This document shows positions 35,910 through 44,207 of a DNA stretch of 64,000 nucleotides, in pieces (the first letter of the stretch is position 1; every line of letters begins with the position of its first letter). A program made the translations under genes and the position numbers. Below the pieces are notes generated by a model, which was given only the letters and a program-made list of their open reading frames with translations, was not told the origin of the DNA and searched no databases. Origin of the DNA: Spirochaetales bacterium Spiro_12 (GTDB lineage: Bacteria > Spirochaetota > Spirochaetia > Treponematales > Rectinemataceae); NCBI GenBank assembly GCA_001603165.1, contig LVBN01000133.1, forward strand, positions 1 through 64,000, written 5' to 3'.

Positions 35910-36920
35910 ATGCGTTTTCTCCATGGGGCGGCGTTTCTGGCGGCCAGGGGGTTTTTGCACCATCTTTTGGACGAGCTGCCGAACCACAACCGGCTGGATG
36001 GAGAGCTGGTCAGCTGCTGGAAAGAGGGGCCCCCGCCCGGCGAAAAGGCCGGGATATCGAAGCCGCCACAGGCCTATTGGACCCGTACTGTCTGGCTCAG
36101 GCCCTTTTTGCTGGAATTCGATTCCATCTCCAAGGCGGCTAAGGGCCTGAGGGCGATACAAAGAAATTGGGCGGCGTATCCGACAATTCTGCGGCGGAGG
36201 ACGGCTCTTATCGCCCAGGCGCTCCCTCCCCTCCCCCTCAAGGCCAAGCCCTTTCCCTTCACCCTGCCCGAAAGCCCCATGGGGGGCTTTACTCTGCTGG
36301 GAGAAAACCTTCTATTGGGCTCGGCGCTCTGTTCCAGTCCCTTCCCCAATGGGGAGTTTTCCTTTGAGGAAGACAGGCTGGGTCCTCCCTCCCGGGCTTA
36401 TAGAAAGCTCTGGGAGGCGCTTCTACTGGCTAAAACACTGCCCGCCCCCGGAAACTTCTGCCTGGACGCCGGAGCCAGCCCAGGAGGCTGGACCTGGGCG
36501 CTCGCGAAGCTGGGGGCCAGGGTGCTCGCGGTGGATAGGGCGGCCCTGAACCCGTCGGTACTGAACATGCCCGGCGTCGAATACCTTCGGCACGATGCAT
36601 TTACCCTACAGCCGGCCGAGTGCGGGGCGGTGGACTGGCTTTGCTCCGATGTCATCTGTTATCCCAGGGCCCTGTATGAATGGATTTTGCTCTGGCTGGA
36701 GTCCGATCTGGCGAAAAACTATATCTGCACGATAAAAATGCAAGGCCCTCGCTTCGACAGGGAGACGACGGAGCTTTTTGCCCGGATTCCCGGTTCCAAG
36801 GTGCTGCATCTCTGGCACAACAAGCATGAATTGACGTGGATAAATCTCAAAATCTGGAGAGACGCGGCCCTGTCTACTTCAGGCGCCCGGGACCCATCGC
36901 CCTCCGACGCCCGGGTTTAA
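35910..36920 (+). CDS. RlmM-like FtsJ-type rRNA 2'-O-methyltransferase
   Basis: The C-terminal half is an FtsJ-type methyltransferase: SAM loop CLDAGASPGGWTWALAKLGA near residue 184, VLAVDRAAL, catalytic Asp in DWLCSDVICYPRALYEWI near 243, and Lys in YICTIKMQGPRFDRET near 270, which gives the D/K part of the K-D-K-E set. The N-terminal half is divergent and Pro-rich. The arrangement resembles RlmM, which modifies C2498 of 23S rRNA, but the N-terminal RNA-binding domain is not recognisable. No strong ribosome site precedes the ATG. Its stop overlaps that of the convergent gene by four bases. Confidence 0.75.
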   Translation: MRFLHGAAFLAARGFLHHLLDELPNHNRLDGELVSCWKEGPPPGEKAGISKPPQAYWTRTVWLRPFLLEFDSISKAAKGLRAIQRNWAAYPTILRRRTALIAQALPPLPLKAKPFPFTLPESPMGGFTLLGENLLLGSALCSSPFPNGEFSFEEDRLGPPSRAYRKLWEALLLAKTLPAPGNFCLDAGASPGGWTWALAKLGARVLAVDRAALNPSVLNMPGVEYLRHDAFTLQPAECGAVDWLCSDVICYPRALYEWILLWLESDLAKNYICTIKMQGPRFDRETTELFARIPGSKVLHLWHNKHELTWINLKIWRDAALSTSGARDPSPSDARV

Positions 36921-37396
36921 AAGGATTTCAAGAAGATAATCTCGGCGCCGGCGCCCAGGAGGGCCACTAGAACGCTTACGATGATGCCGGCGGCCAGCAC
37001 GCCGCCCAGGATGGCGAGACTCGCTTTTCTCTTATCCATGCCCAGGACCCAGGCGCCCAGGGTTCCCGTCCAGGCCCCGGTAACCGGAAGCGGGATGGCC
37101 ACAAAGATCAAAAGCCCCCAGTACCCGTAACGCTCAACCTTGTCGTGGACCTTCGCCCTGGCTTTTTCCACAAAACGGTCGAAGAAGTTTCGGTAAAAAC
37201 CGAGCTTGTACAGGAGTTTGTGAACCGTGGACAGAAAAAGATAGGCGAGAAAAGGCACCAAGGCGTTGATTCCCGTGCCCAGGAGGGCGGCGGGAATGAG
37301 GTCGATTCCATTCAATACGGCGTAAGGTATGGCGCCTCTGAGTTCGGATATCGGAAGAAGGGCCAGAAGACCCGAGATGATAATACTGCTGTCCAT
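36917..37396 (-). CDS. small polytopic membrane protein, COG2426 (putative small multidrug export family)
   Basis: The 159-residue product has four to five hydrophobic segments and the family features ISELRGAIPYAVLNGI near residue 17 and FVAIPLPVTGAWTGTLGAWV near 98. Members are annotated as putative small multidrug exporters by similarity, without solid biochemical proof, so no transport substrate is proposed. It lies between the methyltransferase (convergent) and miaA (same strand, 75 bases upstream). Confidence 0.75.
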   Translation of the reverse strand: MDSSIIISGLLALLPISELRGAIPYAVLNGIDLIPAALLGTGINALVPFLAYLFLSTVHKLLYKLGFYRNFFDRFVEKARAKVHDKVERYGYWGLLIFVAIPLPVTGAWTGTLGAWVLGMDKRKASLAILGGVLAAGIIVSVLVALLGAGAEIIFLKSF

Positions 37397-37471
37397 CGCG
37401 GCGGAGTATAGCCTATCCGTCTTTTAGTAACAATCGCCCACCGGCTTGTCACGACGTTTCTTCAGGATGAC

Positions 37472-38470
37472 TCACTTTTGGGGAAGCGTGTCGTTCAGGA
37501 AGTTTCGCACCAGCGTTCCCAGTTTTTCCGCCTCCGGTTTTATCCAGATTATGCCGGGCAAAGCCCGCAAGAAGGTCATCTGCCGCTTTGCGTACTGGAG
37601 GCTGTGAAGCGAAATCGCATCGGCGATTTCCCGGAGGCTCGAGCCTTCCATTTCGAAAAATTCCCTGTAGCCTATCGCCCTCAATCCAGGGCAGGCGGCC
37701 GTATAGCCGCGGCTGCGAAGCGCATCGACCTCGGCGGCGAGTCCGGCATCGATCATCGCCCGAACCCTCAGGGCGATACGTTCCTTGAGCTCCTGTCGCG
37801 GACGTTCCACGCCGATTATCAGAAATTCGTATCCCCGCCTGGGGAGGGAGGATGGGGCGAAGCTGGAGGGAGCCTTGCCGGAGGATCTTAAGATCTCCAC
37901 CGCCCTGGTCAGGCGATAGATGTCCCGCTGATGAATGCGATTCGCGCTGTCGGGGTCGGCCTCGAGCAGTTCATCCCACAAGGCTTGAGGCCCCAGGGTT
38001 TGTAGGTCGGCGGCCACTTCGGCCCGTAGGCGGGCATCCGCGGGAGGAGCCGGGGGAACTCCACAGACGAAATTGCGCAGATAAAAACCGGTTCCTCCCG
38101 ATATCAGGGGAAGCTTCCCCCCGGAACTCAGCTTAGCGCAGAGCGCCTCCGCCCTGGCGACGAACTCTCCGGCGGTATACTGCTCATCCGGTTCCTTGAT
38201 ATCGATAAGTTCATGGGGGAGCCTGGCGCGCAGCTCCAAACCGGGCTTGGCAGTGCCTATATCCATGCCCTTATAGGCCTGCATTGAATCGGCGCTGATC
38301 ACCAGGGCTGAATGATAGCCCGGTCGGGCGGGGGCCTGGGGAAAAGAAAAAAAATCAGGAGCTCCCCGGCCGAATAATTCGTCGAGAAGCTCCGTCTTGC
38401 CCGAAGCGGTCGGGCCGGTGAGGATGACTAGCTTAACTGGATACGAATCGATATTCCACCTGCTTTTCAA
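37472..38470 (-). CDS. miaA: MiaA, tRNA dimethylallyltransferase
   Basis: MiaA attaches a dimethylallyl group to A37 of tRNAs that read codons starting with U. The product has the P-loop ILTGPTASGKTELLDELF near residue 16, SADSMQAYKGMDIGTAKP near 70, ELIDIKEPDEQYTAGEFVARA, LISGGTGFYLRNFVCG near 125, and RDIYRLTRAVEILRSSG. Start is uncertain: the TTG at 38470 lies inside rpoZ and lacks a ribosome site, and no ATG or GTG is close to the P-loop. Translation may be coupled to rpoZ. Confidence 0.92.
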   Translation of the reverse strand: MKSRWNIDSYPVKLVILTGPTASGKTELLDELFGRGAPDFFSFPQAPARPGYHSALVISADSMQAYKGMDIGTAKPGLELRARLPHELIDIKEPDEQYTAGEFVARAEALCAKLSSGGKLPLISGGTGFYLRNFVCGVPPAPPADARLRAEVAADLQTLGPQALWDELLEADPDSANRIHQRDIYRLTRAVEILRSSGKAPSSFAPSSLPRRGYEFLIIGVERPRQELKERIALRVRAMIDAGLAAEVDALRSRGYTAACPGLRAIGYREFFEMEGSSLREIADAISLHSLQYAKRQMTFLRALPGIIWIKPEAEKLGTLVRNFLNDTLPQK

Positions 38471-38627
38471 AAAGCTGGGAGGTCGAAAGCGAGACCACCT
38501 TGCCGTTGTTTTTCTCCACCTCGGGAGTTTTGAGCACAGCCAACTGGAAGGCCCGCCGGTTTATGGCCACCGCCAGCTCGTAGGAATTTGCGTTATAATT
38601 TATCAATTCATGTAACGGAATGATCAT
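38433..38627 (-). CDS. rpoZ: RNA polymerase omega subunit
   Basis: Omega stabilises the beta' subunit of RNA polymerase. The 64-residue product has NYNANSYELAVAINRRAFQL and VEKNNGKVVSLSTSQLFE followed by KQVEYR, matching the omega core. ATG 38627 is preferred because GAGGAG lies eight bases upstream, and it removes a non-family extension. The gene overlaps the likely start of miaA by up to 38 bases. Confidence 0.88.
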   Translation of the reverse strand: MIIPLHELINYNANSYELAVAINRRAFQLAVLKTPEVEKNNGKVVSLSTSQLFEKQVEYRFVSS

Positions 38628-38661
38628 CCTATCGACTCCTCTCTTCTCTCTGCTCCTGGTC

Positions 38662-39000
38662 CTAAAGGCCCAGTTCCCCAAGCCGCCTGTCCAGGTCGTC
38701 CAAAAGGCTGGAAGCCTCGTACTCCCTGGACAGAGCCCCTTTTCGATCCTTGTCCCTATGCAGCTCGTCGAGGCTCAGCAAGGCCGTAACCAGGGATAGC
38801 TTGAGCGGATCCACGATCCTCATCTGGTTGGATACCGTGGAAAGCCTGTTTTTCAGTTCCTCCACCAGACCGCGAATATAATCCGGCTCTTCATCGGTCT
38901 TGATGGTGAAGGAAACACCCAAAATCTCTATGGGTATCACATGGGTGGGCGCCTTGGCGCTCTGCCCCCGAGAGGAAGCATCAGAAGATATCGAGCTCAT
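38662..39000 (-). CDS. zapA: ZapA-like FtsZ-ring-associated protein
   Basis: ZapA bundles FtsZ filaments. The 112-residue product has the ZapA core IPIEILGVSFTIKTDEEPDY near residue 23, a helical segment LVEELKNRLSTVSNQM and the coiled-coil LKLSLVTALLSLDELHRDKD. ATG 39000 is chosen because GGAG lies six bases upstream. Upstream ATGs would extend the overlap with the coiled-coil gene to 59 bases. The neighbouring coiled-coil gene fits a ZapA-ZapB pair. Confidence 0.82.
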   Translation of the reverse strand: MSSISSDASSRGQSAKAPTHVIPIEILGVSFTIKTDEEPDYIRGLVEELKNRLSTVSNQMRIVDPLKLSLVTALLSLDELHRDKDRKGALSREYEASSLLDDLDRRLGELGL

Positions 39001-39604
39001 GCTCGGCTCCATCCCCATTGTCCCCCGCCCTTTCATCATGACGGATAGTTCCCGATCCGGGGATATCGACCCGTCCGCCCATATCGGATGGTCGGGGATT
39101 CCGAAAGGGTTCTTCCTGGGACTTAAGGGTCGACGGGGACAATTCGACCGCCTCCACCTCTTCGTCCCCGGGCTGCGAGCCTTCGTTACCAGCGGCCTCG
39201 GAAAGGGAAATCCCCATCACGAGATCTTCGAAGGCATCCAGCTTATCCAAGGCATGGGAGAGCCCTTCTTCGATTCTGCTCTGCTCGTGCCTGAGTTGTT
39301 CCGCCTTGGTTTCGAACTCGGCGGCCTTCTGTTCCGCCTGCGCAGTCCGCTCGCGCAAAGCGGCATTTTCCGCCTCGGCGGCCTGGACCTTTTTATCCAG
39401 GGCCGCCGCCCTCTCCTCGGCCTCCGCGGCCTTAAGTTCGGCGGCGCTGTATTTCTGCTCCACCTCGCGCAGCCGTTCTTCGCCGCCCGCGGCTTCCACA
39501 AGTCGCTGCTCGAGTTCGGCGTTCTCTTTTCTGAGTTTTTCGATGAGAAGAACCGCTTTTTCAACCCGCGCCTCGAGGGCGCGAATCTGCTCGAGGCTTA
39601 CCAT
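38981..39604 (-). CDS. coiled-coil protein, probably ZapB-like
   Basis: The 207-residue product is a long coiled-coil (about residues 3-125: LEQIRALEARVEKAVLLIEK and following Ala/Glu/Lys heptads), ending with ALDKLDAFEDLVMG, then an acidic, Pro/Ser/Gly-rich tail of about 70 residues. ZapB is an 81-residue coiled-coil that binds ZapA; this protein is longer but sits directly before zapA and overlaps it by 20 bases. The name is inferred from structure and context, not from a catalytic motif. Confidence 0.65.
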   Translation of the reverse strand: MVSLEQIRALEARVEKAVLLIEKLRKENAELEQRLVEAAGGEERLREVEQKYSAAELKAAEAEERAAALDKKVQAAEAENAALRERTAQAEQKAAEFETKAEQLRHEQSRIEEGLSHALDKLDAFEDLVMGISLSEAAGNEGSQPGDEEVEAVELSPSTLKSQEEPFRNPRPSDMGGRVDIPGSGTIRHDERAGDNGDGAEHELDIF

Positions 39605-39608
39605 GGAC

Positions 39609-39968
39609 TTAGGCCTGGAGGGCCGCTTTCGCCTTTTCGACGACAGCGGTAAAGGCCGCGGGGTCGCTGATCGCGAGATCGGCGAGGACCTTGCGGTTAA
39701 CGGCGATGCCGGCCTTGGTCATTCCTTCGACAAAGCGGCTGTAGCTGATATCCTGGGTCCTGCAAGCCGCGTTGATACGGGCGATCCAGAGAGTTCTGAA
39801 TACGCCCTTCTTGTCCCTCCTATCCTTGTAGGCGTCGGAGAGAGCCTTGGCCACGGCGTCCTTGGCTACCTTATAGTTGGAGTGGCGTCGGCCCCAATAA
39901 CCCTTCGCCAGCTTGAGTATTTTCTTGCGGTGATCCTTCCGCCTGGTGCCGTCTACTGCTCTTGACAT
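39609..39968 (-). CDS. rplT: 50S ribosomal protein L20
   Basis: L20 is an early assembly protein of the large subunit and in several bacteria represses its own operon by binding the leader. The 119-residue product has RRKDHRKKILKLAKGYWGRR near the start and RTLWIARINAACRTQDISYS in the middle, both typical. It is the last gene of infC-rpmI-rplT. Confidence 0.97.
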   Translation of the reverse strand: MSRAVDGTRRKDHRKKILKLAKGYWGRRHSNYKVAKDAVAKALSDAYKDRRDKKGVFRTLWIARINAACRTQDISYSRFVEGMTKAGIAVNRKVLADLAISDPAAFTAVVEKAKAALQA

Positions 39969-39992
39969 TCTTATTCTCCTATTGAGCCCAGT

Positions 39993-40193
39993 TTAGCCGT
40001 TGGGCAGAAGCTTCTTCTTGATCTGGTACACGGGGCCGGCGTCCACGAAGCCCGCCTTTCTCAGATTTCTCTTTCGCTTGGTCGTTTTCTTGGTAAGGAT
40101 ATGGCGAAGGTTCATCTTCTTGTATTTTACCTTGCCGCTGGCGGTGAGGCTGAAGCGCTTGCTGGCGGCTTTCTTCGTCTTCATCTTAGGCAT
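39993..40193 (-). CDS. rpmI: 50S ribosomal protein L35
   Basis: The 66-residue, highly basic product has the L35 pattern [20 protein letters not shown], then the [19 protein letters not shown] core. It lies between infC and rplT, the usual order, with 23-24 bases on each side. Confidence 0.97.
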   Translation of the reverse strand: MPKMKTKKAASKRFSLTASGKVKYKKMNLRHILTKKTTKRKRNLRKAGFVDAGPVYQIKKKLLPNG

Positions 40194-40216
40194 GATCTAC
40201 CATCCTTCTCGTCGTT

Positions 40217-40783
40217 TCATGGAACGGCGGCGGTCTCGGGAGCCGGCGCCGCCGCCTGTTTCTTTATAATCGCAGCCTTGGGCTGTAGCACCATGGACAT
40301 GAAGCGTCCCTCCATGAGGGGCAGCCGCTCCACGACGTAATAGCCTTCCAGCTTGCCAAGGATCTTTTTCAGAATCTCCTCGCCTATTTCCGTATGCGCC
40401 AGTTCCCTGCCCCGGAATCGTATGGTCACTTTGACCTTGTTGCCCTGTTCCAGGAAAGACCTGATGTGTTCGGATTTGAAATCGAGGTCATGGCCGGCGA
40501 TCTTGGGCTGCATTCGGATTTCCTTGAGCTCCGTCGCCTTCGTATGCTTCTTGGCGTCCTTGATCTTCTTTTCCTGCTCGAACTTGAATTTACCGTAGTT
40601 CAGAAGCTTGCATACGGGGGGTACCGACTGGGGAGCCACCTCGACGAGATCGAGTCCGACCTCCCGGGCGATCTTGATCGCTTCCAGGGTCGGAATGATG
40701 CCGCGCTGTTCGCCCTTGTCGTCGATAAGCCTTACTTCGCGCACGCGGATCTGCTCGTTGATCCGCAAGTCCTTGTCTGCCAA
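40217..40783 (-). CDS. infC: translation initiation factor IF-3
   Basis: IF-3 keeps the 30S subunit free and checks start-codon pairing. The 188-residue product has the N-terminal domain ([20 protein letters not shown]), the linker, and the C-terminal domain ([20 protein letters not shown] near 92). A TTG start at 40783 with AGGAGG four bases upstream is used. A non-AUG start is common for infC and is discriminated by IF-3 itself, which allows feedback control. Confidence 0.96.
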   Translation of the reverse strand: MADKDLRINEQIRVREVRLIDDKGEQRGIIPTLEAIKIAREVGLDLVEVAPQSVPPVCKLLNYGKFKFEQEKKIKDAKKHTKATELKEIRMQPKIAGHDLDFKSEHIRSFLEQGNKVKVTIRFRGRELAHTEIGEEILKKILGKLEGYYVVERLPLMEGRFMSMVLQPKAAIIKKQAAAPAPETAAVP

Positions 40784-40881
40784 CTGACCTCCTATAATGA
40801 ACCCATGTTCCGTAACGGGGCTCGGAACCTGGATCCGCCGATCCTAAAAGCTTCCGCGGTTGATCGGAGCCCCCAAGACCG
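40784..40881 (-). promoter_or_regulatory. structured leader of infC-rpmI-rplT
   Basis: Between the predicted start of transcription (about 40881) and infC, the RNA can form a closing stem of GGGGCTC (40873-40867) with GAGCCCC (40823-40817), and a nested stem CGATC (40866-40862) with GATCG (40843-40839). The leader is about 98 nt. This looks like a regulatory leader, perhaps for L20, but I cannot match it to a described class. Confidence 0.45.
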
Positions 40882-40887
40882 GCGCGT

Positions 40888-40917
40888 ATATTACCATATA
40901 ATTACAAAACGGGTAAA
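40888..40917 (-). promoter_or_regulatory. candidate infC operon promoter
   Basis: TTTACC (40912-40917) and TAATAT (40888-40893) are 18 bases apart on the minus strand, in an AT-rich patch. Only the -10 is strong. Confidence 0.5.
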
Positions 40918-41025
40918 TAGCTGGAGAAGCGCTTCGGCCCGTCAAAATTGCGGAAACCGCAAAAAATATGCTCTTCAATCGTTAAAAGTTCGCTATCAGT
41001 CGTCTCAAAGGCCCCGCCAGACAGC

Positions 41026-42024
41026 TCAGGCCTTGCCGGCCGAACCGAGGACTTCCACATTCTTGTGCATATAGAGCTTTTTAAGCTCGTCCCGGGCAGG
41101 CCCCAGATACTTGCGGGGATCGAATTCCTCGGGCTTCTCGGCCAGGGTCTTGCGGATGAGGGCGGTCATGGCCAGCCTGCCGTCCGAATCGATGTTGATC
41201 TTGCAGACGGCGCTGCGGGCGGCCCTGCGAAGCTGCTCCTCGGGAATGCCCACCGAATCCTTCAGCCTTCCGCCGAATTGCTCGATCATGCGCACGTACT
41301 CCATGGGCACGGAAGAAGAGCCGTGGAGGACGATGGGGAAACCCGGTATTCGGCGCTCGATCTCCCCAAGGATATCGAAGCGCAGGGGAGGCGGTATGAG
41401 GACACCCTCGGCGTTCCGGGTGCACTGTTCCGGTTTGAACTTGGCCCTGCCGTGACTGGTGCCGATGGATATGGCCAGGGAGTCCACGCCGGTCTTCTTG
41501 ACGAAGTCCTCCACCTCCTCGGGCCTGGTGTAATGGCTGTGCTCGGCGGATACGTCGTCTTCCACGCCCGCCAGGACTCCCAGCTCTCCCTCCACGGACA
41601 CATAGTCCTTGCGGGAGTGGGCATAGTCGCAAACCTTCCTGGTGAGGGCCACATTCTCGTCGTAGGGCAAATGGGAACCATCGATCATCACCGAGGAAAA
41701 ACCGTTTTCGATACAATCCACGCAGAGTTCGTAGCTGTCCCCGTGATCCAGGTGGAGGACTATGGGAATGGGGTAGCCCAGTTCCTTGGCGTATTCCACC
41801 GCTCCCTTGGCCATATTGCGAAGGAGGGTGGAATTGGCGTATTTGCGCGCCCCCGAGGAAACCTGGAGGATAACCGGGCTCCTGGTCTCCACGCAAGCCT
41901 GGATGATCGCCTGCATCTGCTCCATGTTGTTGAAATTATAGGCGGGCAAGGCATAGCCGCCGGCTACGGCCTTGGCGAAAAGATCGACGGTGTTCGAAAG
42001 CCCTAGATCCTTGTAACTTGTCAT
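41026..42024 (-). CDS. fba: fructose-bisphosphate aldolase, class II
   Basis: It splits fructose 1,6-bisphosphate to two triose phosphates using a zinc ion. The 332-residue product has AYNFNNMEQMQAIIQACVET, the zinc region VLHLDHGDSYELC near residue 90, VMIDGSHLPYDENV, SVEGELGVLAG, and the phosphate-binding ISIGTSHGRAKF and FPIVLHGSSSVP blocks. Its length fits the long class II subgroup. It is divergent from the lipoprotein gene. Confidence 0.96.
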   Translation of the reverse strand: MTSYKDLGLSNTVDLFAKAVAGGYALPAYNFNNMEQMQAIIQACVETRSPVILQVSSGARKYANSTLLRNMAKGAVEYAKELGYPIPIVLHLDHGDSYELCVDCIENGFSSVMIDGSHLPYDENVALTRKVCDYAHSRKDYVSVEGELGVLAGVEDDVSAEHSHYTRPEEVEDFVKKTGVDSLAISIGTSHGRAKFKPEQCTRNAEGVLIPPPLRFDILGEIERRIPGFPIVLHGSSSVPMEYVRMIEQFGGRLKDSVGIPEEQLRRAARSAVCKINIDSDGRLAMTALIRKTLAEKPEEFDPRKYLGPARDELKKLYMHKNVEVLGSAGKA

Positions 42025-42124
42025 GATTCCTCCGGAAAGCTTCTCTCGATATGATTTTCCTGTTAATCTTATGGGCGTGCGAGCCGGCAGTCAAGCAGGC
42101 GAGACTCCGCGAGGAAGGATACGG

Positions 42125-43342
42125 ATGGGGCGCCGGAACATTTTCATACATACTTTGACGCTCGCTCTCGGCATCGGCCTCGCCGTCGCTCTCTTGAGCT
42201 GCGGTCCGCGGAAAGAGCCTGCCGGAACGGTCGCGTTTATCGATGAGGCATTCGCCAGGCTTTTCCCCGGGACGGCCGCCTTTCTGACCAGACAACCGGG
42301 CTTGCTGGCCCGGCAAAAAACGCCCCAGAATCGGGACAGTGCCTCCTTTGACGAAAAAGGCGCCGGCTACGTCGGAGTAGCCAGCCTCCCAGCCTACTCG
42401 GAGAAAGCGCTTTTGGACTGGCGGGCCGGGGGCTCGGCGCCCAGGGTGCTGATCGCCAGTCCCCTGGCGGCCGCGCGACTTATCCAGGCTCTTCCGGCCC
42501 TGGCTTTTTCCGATTCCTCCGACCCAGAAAAGGCAGGAGCTCTCCAAGGCAGGGCTTCGATCGAAACCGATCCCCAGCCCCCCTTCCCCCGGCTCGTCGT
42601 TCCCTTCGGCCGCTTTTTGGCCGGGCAGGGCGTAGATTGCTGGAGCGTCGAGTATGACTATTGCGCCGCCTATGCCGAGCTAGGCAGGAAGGCCGCGGAA
42701 CTTGTCATCAAAAAGAAAACCTCCGCTTCCGATGGACAAGAGCCTTTCTGCCTTGTCATATTCCAAGAAAACATGCTCCGCGGAAAAGAAGCGCTGGAGG
42801 CTTTCGCCCGGAGCTTCGGAGACATCGTCGGCGAGGCGTCGCTCAAAGTCGAGGTGCTTCCCGGTACCGAATCCTCCACGGATACCCGGGGGGCCTTCGA
42901 CCAAATCTTCACCTCTTCCCTGGATCCTCCAAATCCCGGCCGCCCGGCAATCATCGTCCTCGGAATCGACGATGCCTTCGCCGCCGGGGAGGCGGCACGA
43001 GGGAGCGGTGGCTCACCGGGACGGGACAAGCTGTCCGAGCCGCTTTTCATGGCGGACTGCGGTTCCTGGGGCGAAGATCGGGCAGACCGAAGGCTCTTCG
43101 CCTGGAGAATCGAGGCTGACGAAAAAGAAATGGGCAAACGAGCCTTCGCGCTGGCCCGGAAAATCGAAAGGGAAAGCGCTGACACGGGGGCTGAAGAGGC
43201 GAACCCTGCCAAAGCGAATGGAGGAACGACTGTCACCGCCGGGAAGGAAGGAACGACGGCTGATGCTCAAAGGAGCGGCGCCGGAGAAAACAGAATCAGC
43301 CTTGTCCCCCTGCGCCTTCTATTCCGGGACGGAATATTTTAA
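42125..43342 (+). CDS. putative lipoprotein of unknown function
   Basis: I do not recognise the family. The roughly 405-residue product begins with a signal peptide with a lipobox-like end (GLAVALLSC at about residues 18-26), so it is probably an outer- or inner-membrane lipoprotein. The body is Ala/Gly/Arg-rich, with alternating strand/helix patterns (VLIASPLAAARLIQALPALA; FCLVIFQENMLRGKEALEAF; AIIVLGIDDAFAAGEAARGS) that resemble a two-lobed periplasmic-binding fold. ATG 42125 has AGGAAGGA upstream; an earlier ATG at 42023 would precede the signal. Its 3' end overlaps tatD by 47 bases on the opposite strand. Confidence 0.65.
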   Translation: MGRRNIFIHTLTLALGIGLAVALLSCGPRKEPAGTVAFIDEAFARLFPGTAAFLTRQPGLLARQKTPQNRDSASFDEKGAGYVGVASLPAYSEKALLDWRAGGSAPRVLIASPLAAARLIQALPALAFSDSSDPEKAGALQGRASIETDPQPPFPRLVVPFGRFLAGQGVDCWSVEYDYCAAYAELGRKAAELVIKKKTSASDGQEPFCLVIFQENMLRGKEALEAFARSFGDIVGEASLKVEVLPGTESSTDTRGAFDQIFTSSLDPPNPGRPAIIVLGIDDAFAAGEAARGSGGSPGRDKLSEPLFMADCGSWGEDRADRRLFAWRIEADEKEMGKRAFALARKIERESADTGAEEANPAKANGGTTVTAGKEGTTADAQRSGAGENRISLVPLRLLFRDGIF

Positions 43343-44207
43343 CGCTTCTTTCCTGCACTGCCTTCACAAGCTCCGAAAGTTCCTGTCCCAGCGCCGAAGC
43401 GGCATAGGCGTAAGTCCTTCCTATATCCAGGGGCGTAGAGGCTTTCCCTCTTCCGGGCATGGGATTCATATAGGGAGAGTCGGTTTCAACAAGAAACGCC
43501 TTTCCTTTTGCCGCGACCCTGAGGGCCTCCGATAAGGGTTCCGCCCTGCGGTAAGTCAGATTCCCGGCGAAGGACAGAAGGCAACCTGCGGCCAGAAAGG
43601 CCTCCGCCTCCCTGGGGCCGTAACTGAAGCAGTGGAGTATCACCGGGATCCTGCCACCCAGGGTCGAGACCACCCCCAGACTGTCCTGGAACGCATCCCT
43701 CGAGTGGACGATGAGGGGCAGGTTCCTTGCCTGGGCGAGCGCGGCCTGGGCTTCGAAAAGGGCGAGCTGCCGTTCTCTTTCGGCCTCCATGTGAAAATAA
43801 TCCAGGCCGCACTCGCCCAGGGCGCAGCATGAATCGTGGCGCAGGTCCGCCGCCAGCTGTTCGAGGCAAGCCTTAGGGTCGGCGAAAACCTCCCGTCCTG
43901 GCCAGAGACCCGCGCTGAACCGAAGATACGGAAGGCTGCCAAAACGATCTAGCCTCGGCAACAGGTCCCCGGGCCTGGTTCCTATGTCCACGATAAAAGG
44001 AAGCCGAGCCGTCGGGGTCTTTTCGGACTTCGCCGCCGCCCAGGCGGCTCGATAGGTCTCCAAAAGATTTTCCAGCCCCTCGGGTCCCAACCGTTGTTCT
44101 ATATGACCCAGGTGCGCATGGGTATCCGTAAGGGGGGAGGACGGGGCCGATACGGCCGGATGCCCGCTCCCCTCCCCTTCGGCGAGGTTTTTATCGTTGA
44201 TCGTCAT
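43296..44207 (-). CDS. tatD: TatD-family metal-dependent hydrolase
   Basis: TatD proteins are TIM-barrel metal-dependent nucleases. The 303-residue product has the metal motifs in order: [13 protein letters not shown] near residue 27, [10 protein letters not shown] near 132, [13 protein letters not shown] near 162, [20 protein letters not shown] near 186, and [11 protein letters not shown] near 240. The first 25 residues are an extension. Its start overlaps clpB by 17 bases, so the two are probably co-transcribed. Confidence 0.9.
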   Translation of the reverse strand: MTINDKNLAEGEGSGHPAVSAPSSPLTDTHAHLGHIEQRLGPEGLENLLETYRAAWAAAKSEKTPTARLPFIVDIGTRPGDLLPRLDRFGSLPYLRFSAGLWPGREVFADPKACLEQLAADLRHDSCCALGECGLDYFHMEAERERQLALFEAQAALAQARNLPLIVHSRDAFQDSLGVVSTLGGRIPVILHCFSYGPREAEAFLAAGCLLSFAGNLTYRRAEPLSEALRVAAKGKAFLVETDSPYMNPMPGRGKASTPLDIGRTYAYAASALGQELSELVKAVQERSVKIFRPGIEGAGGQG

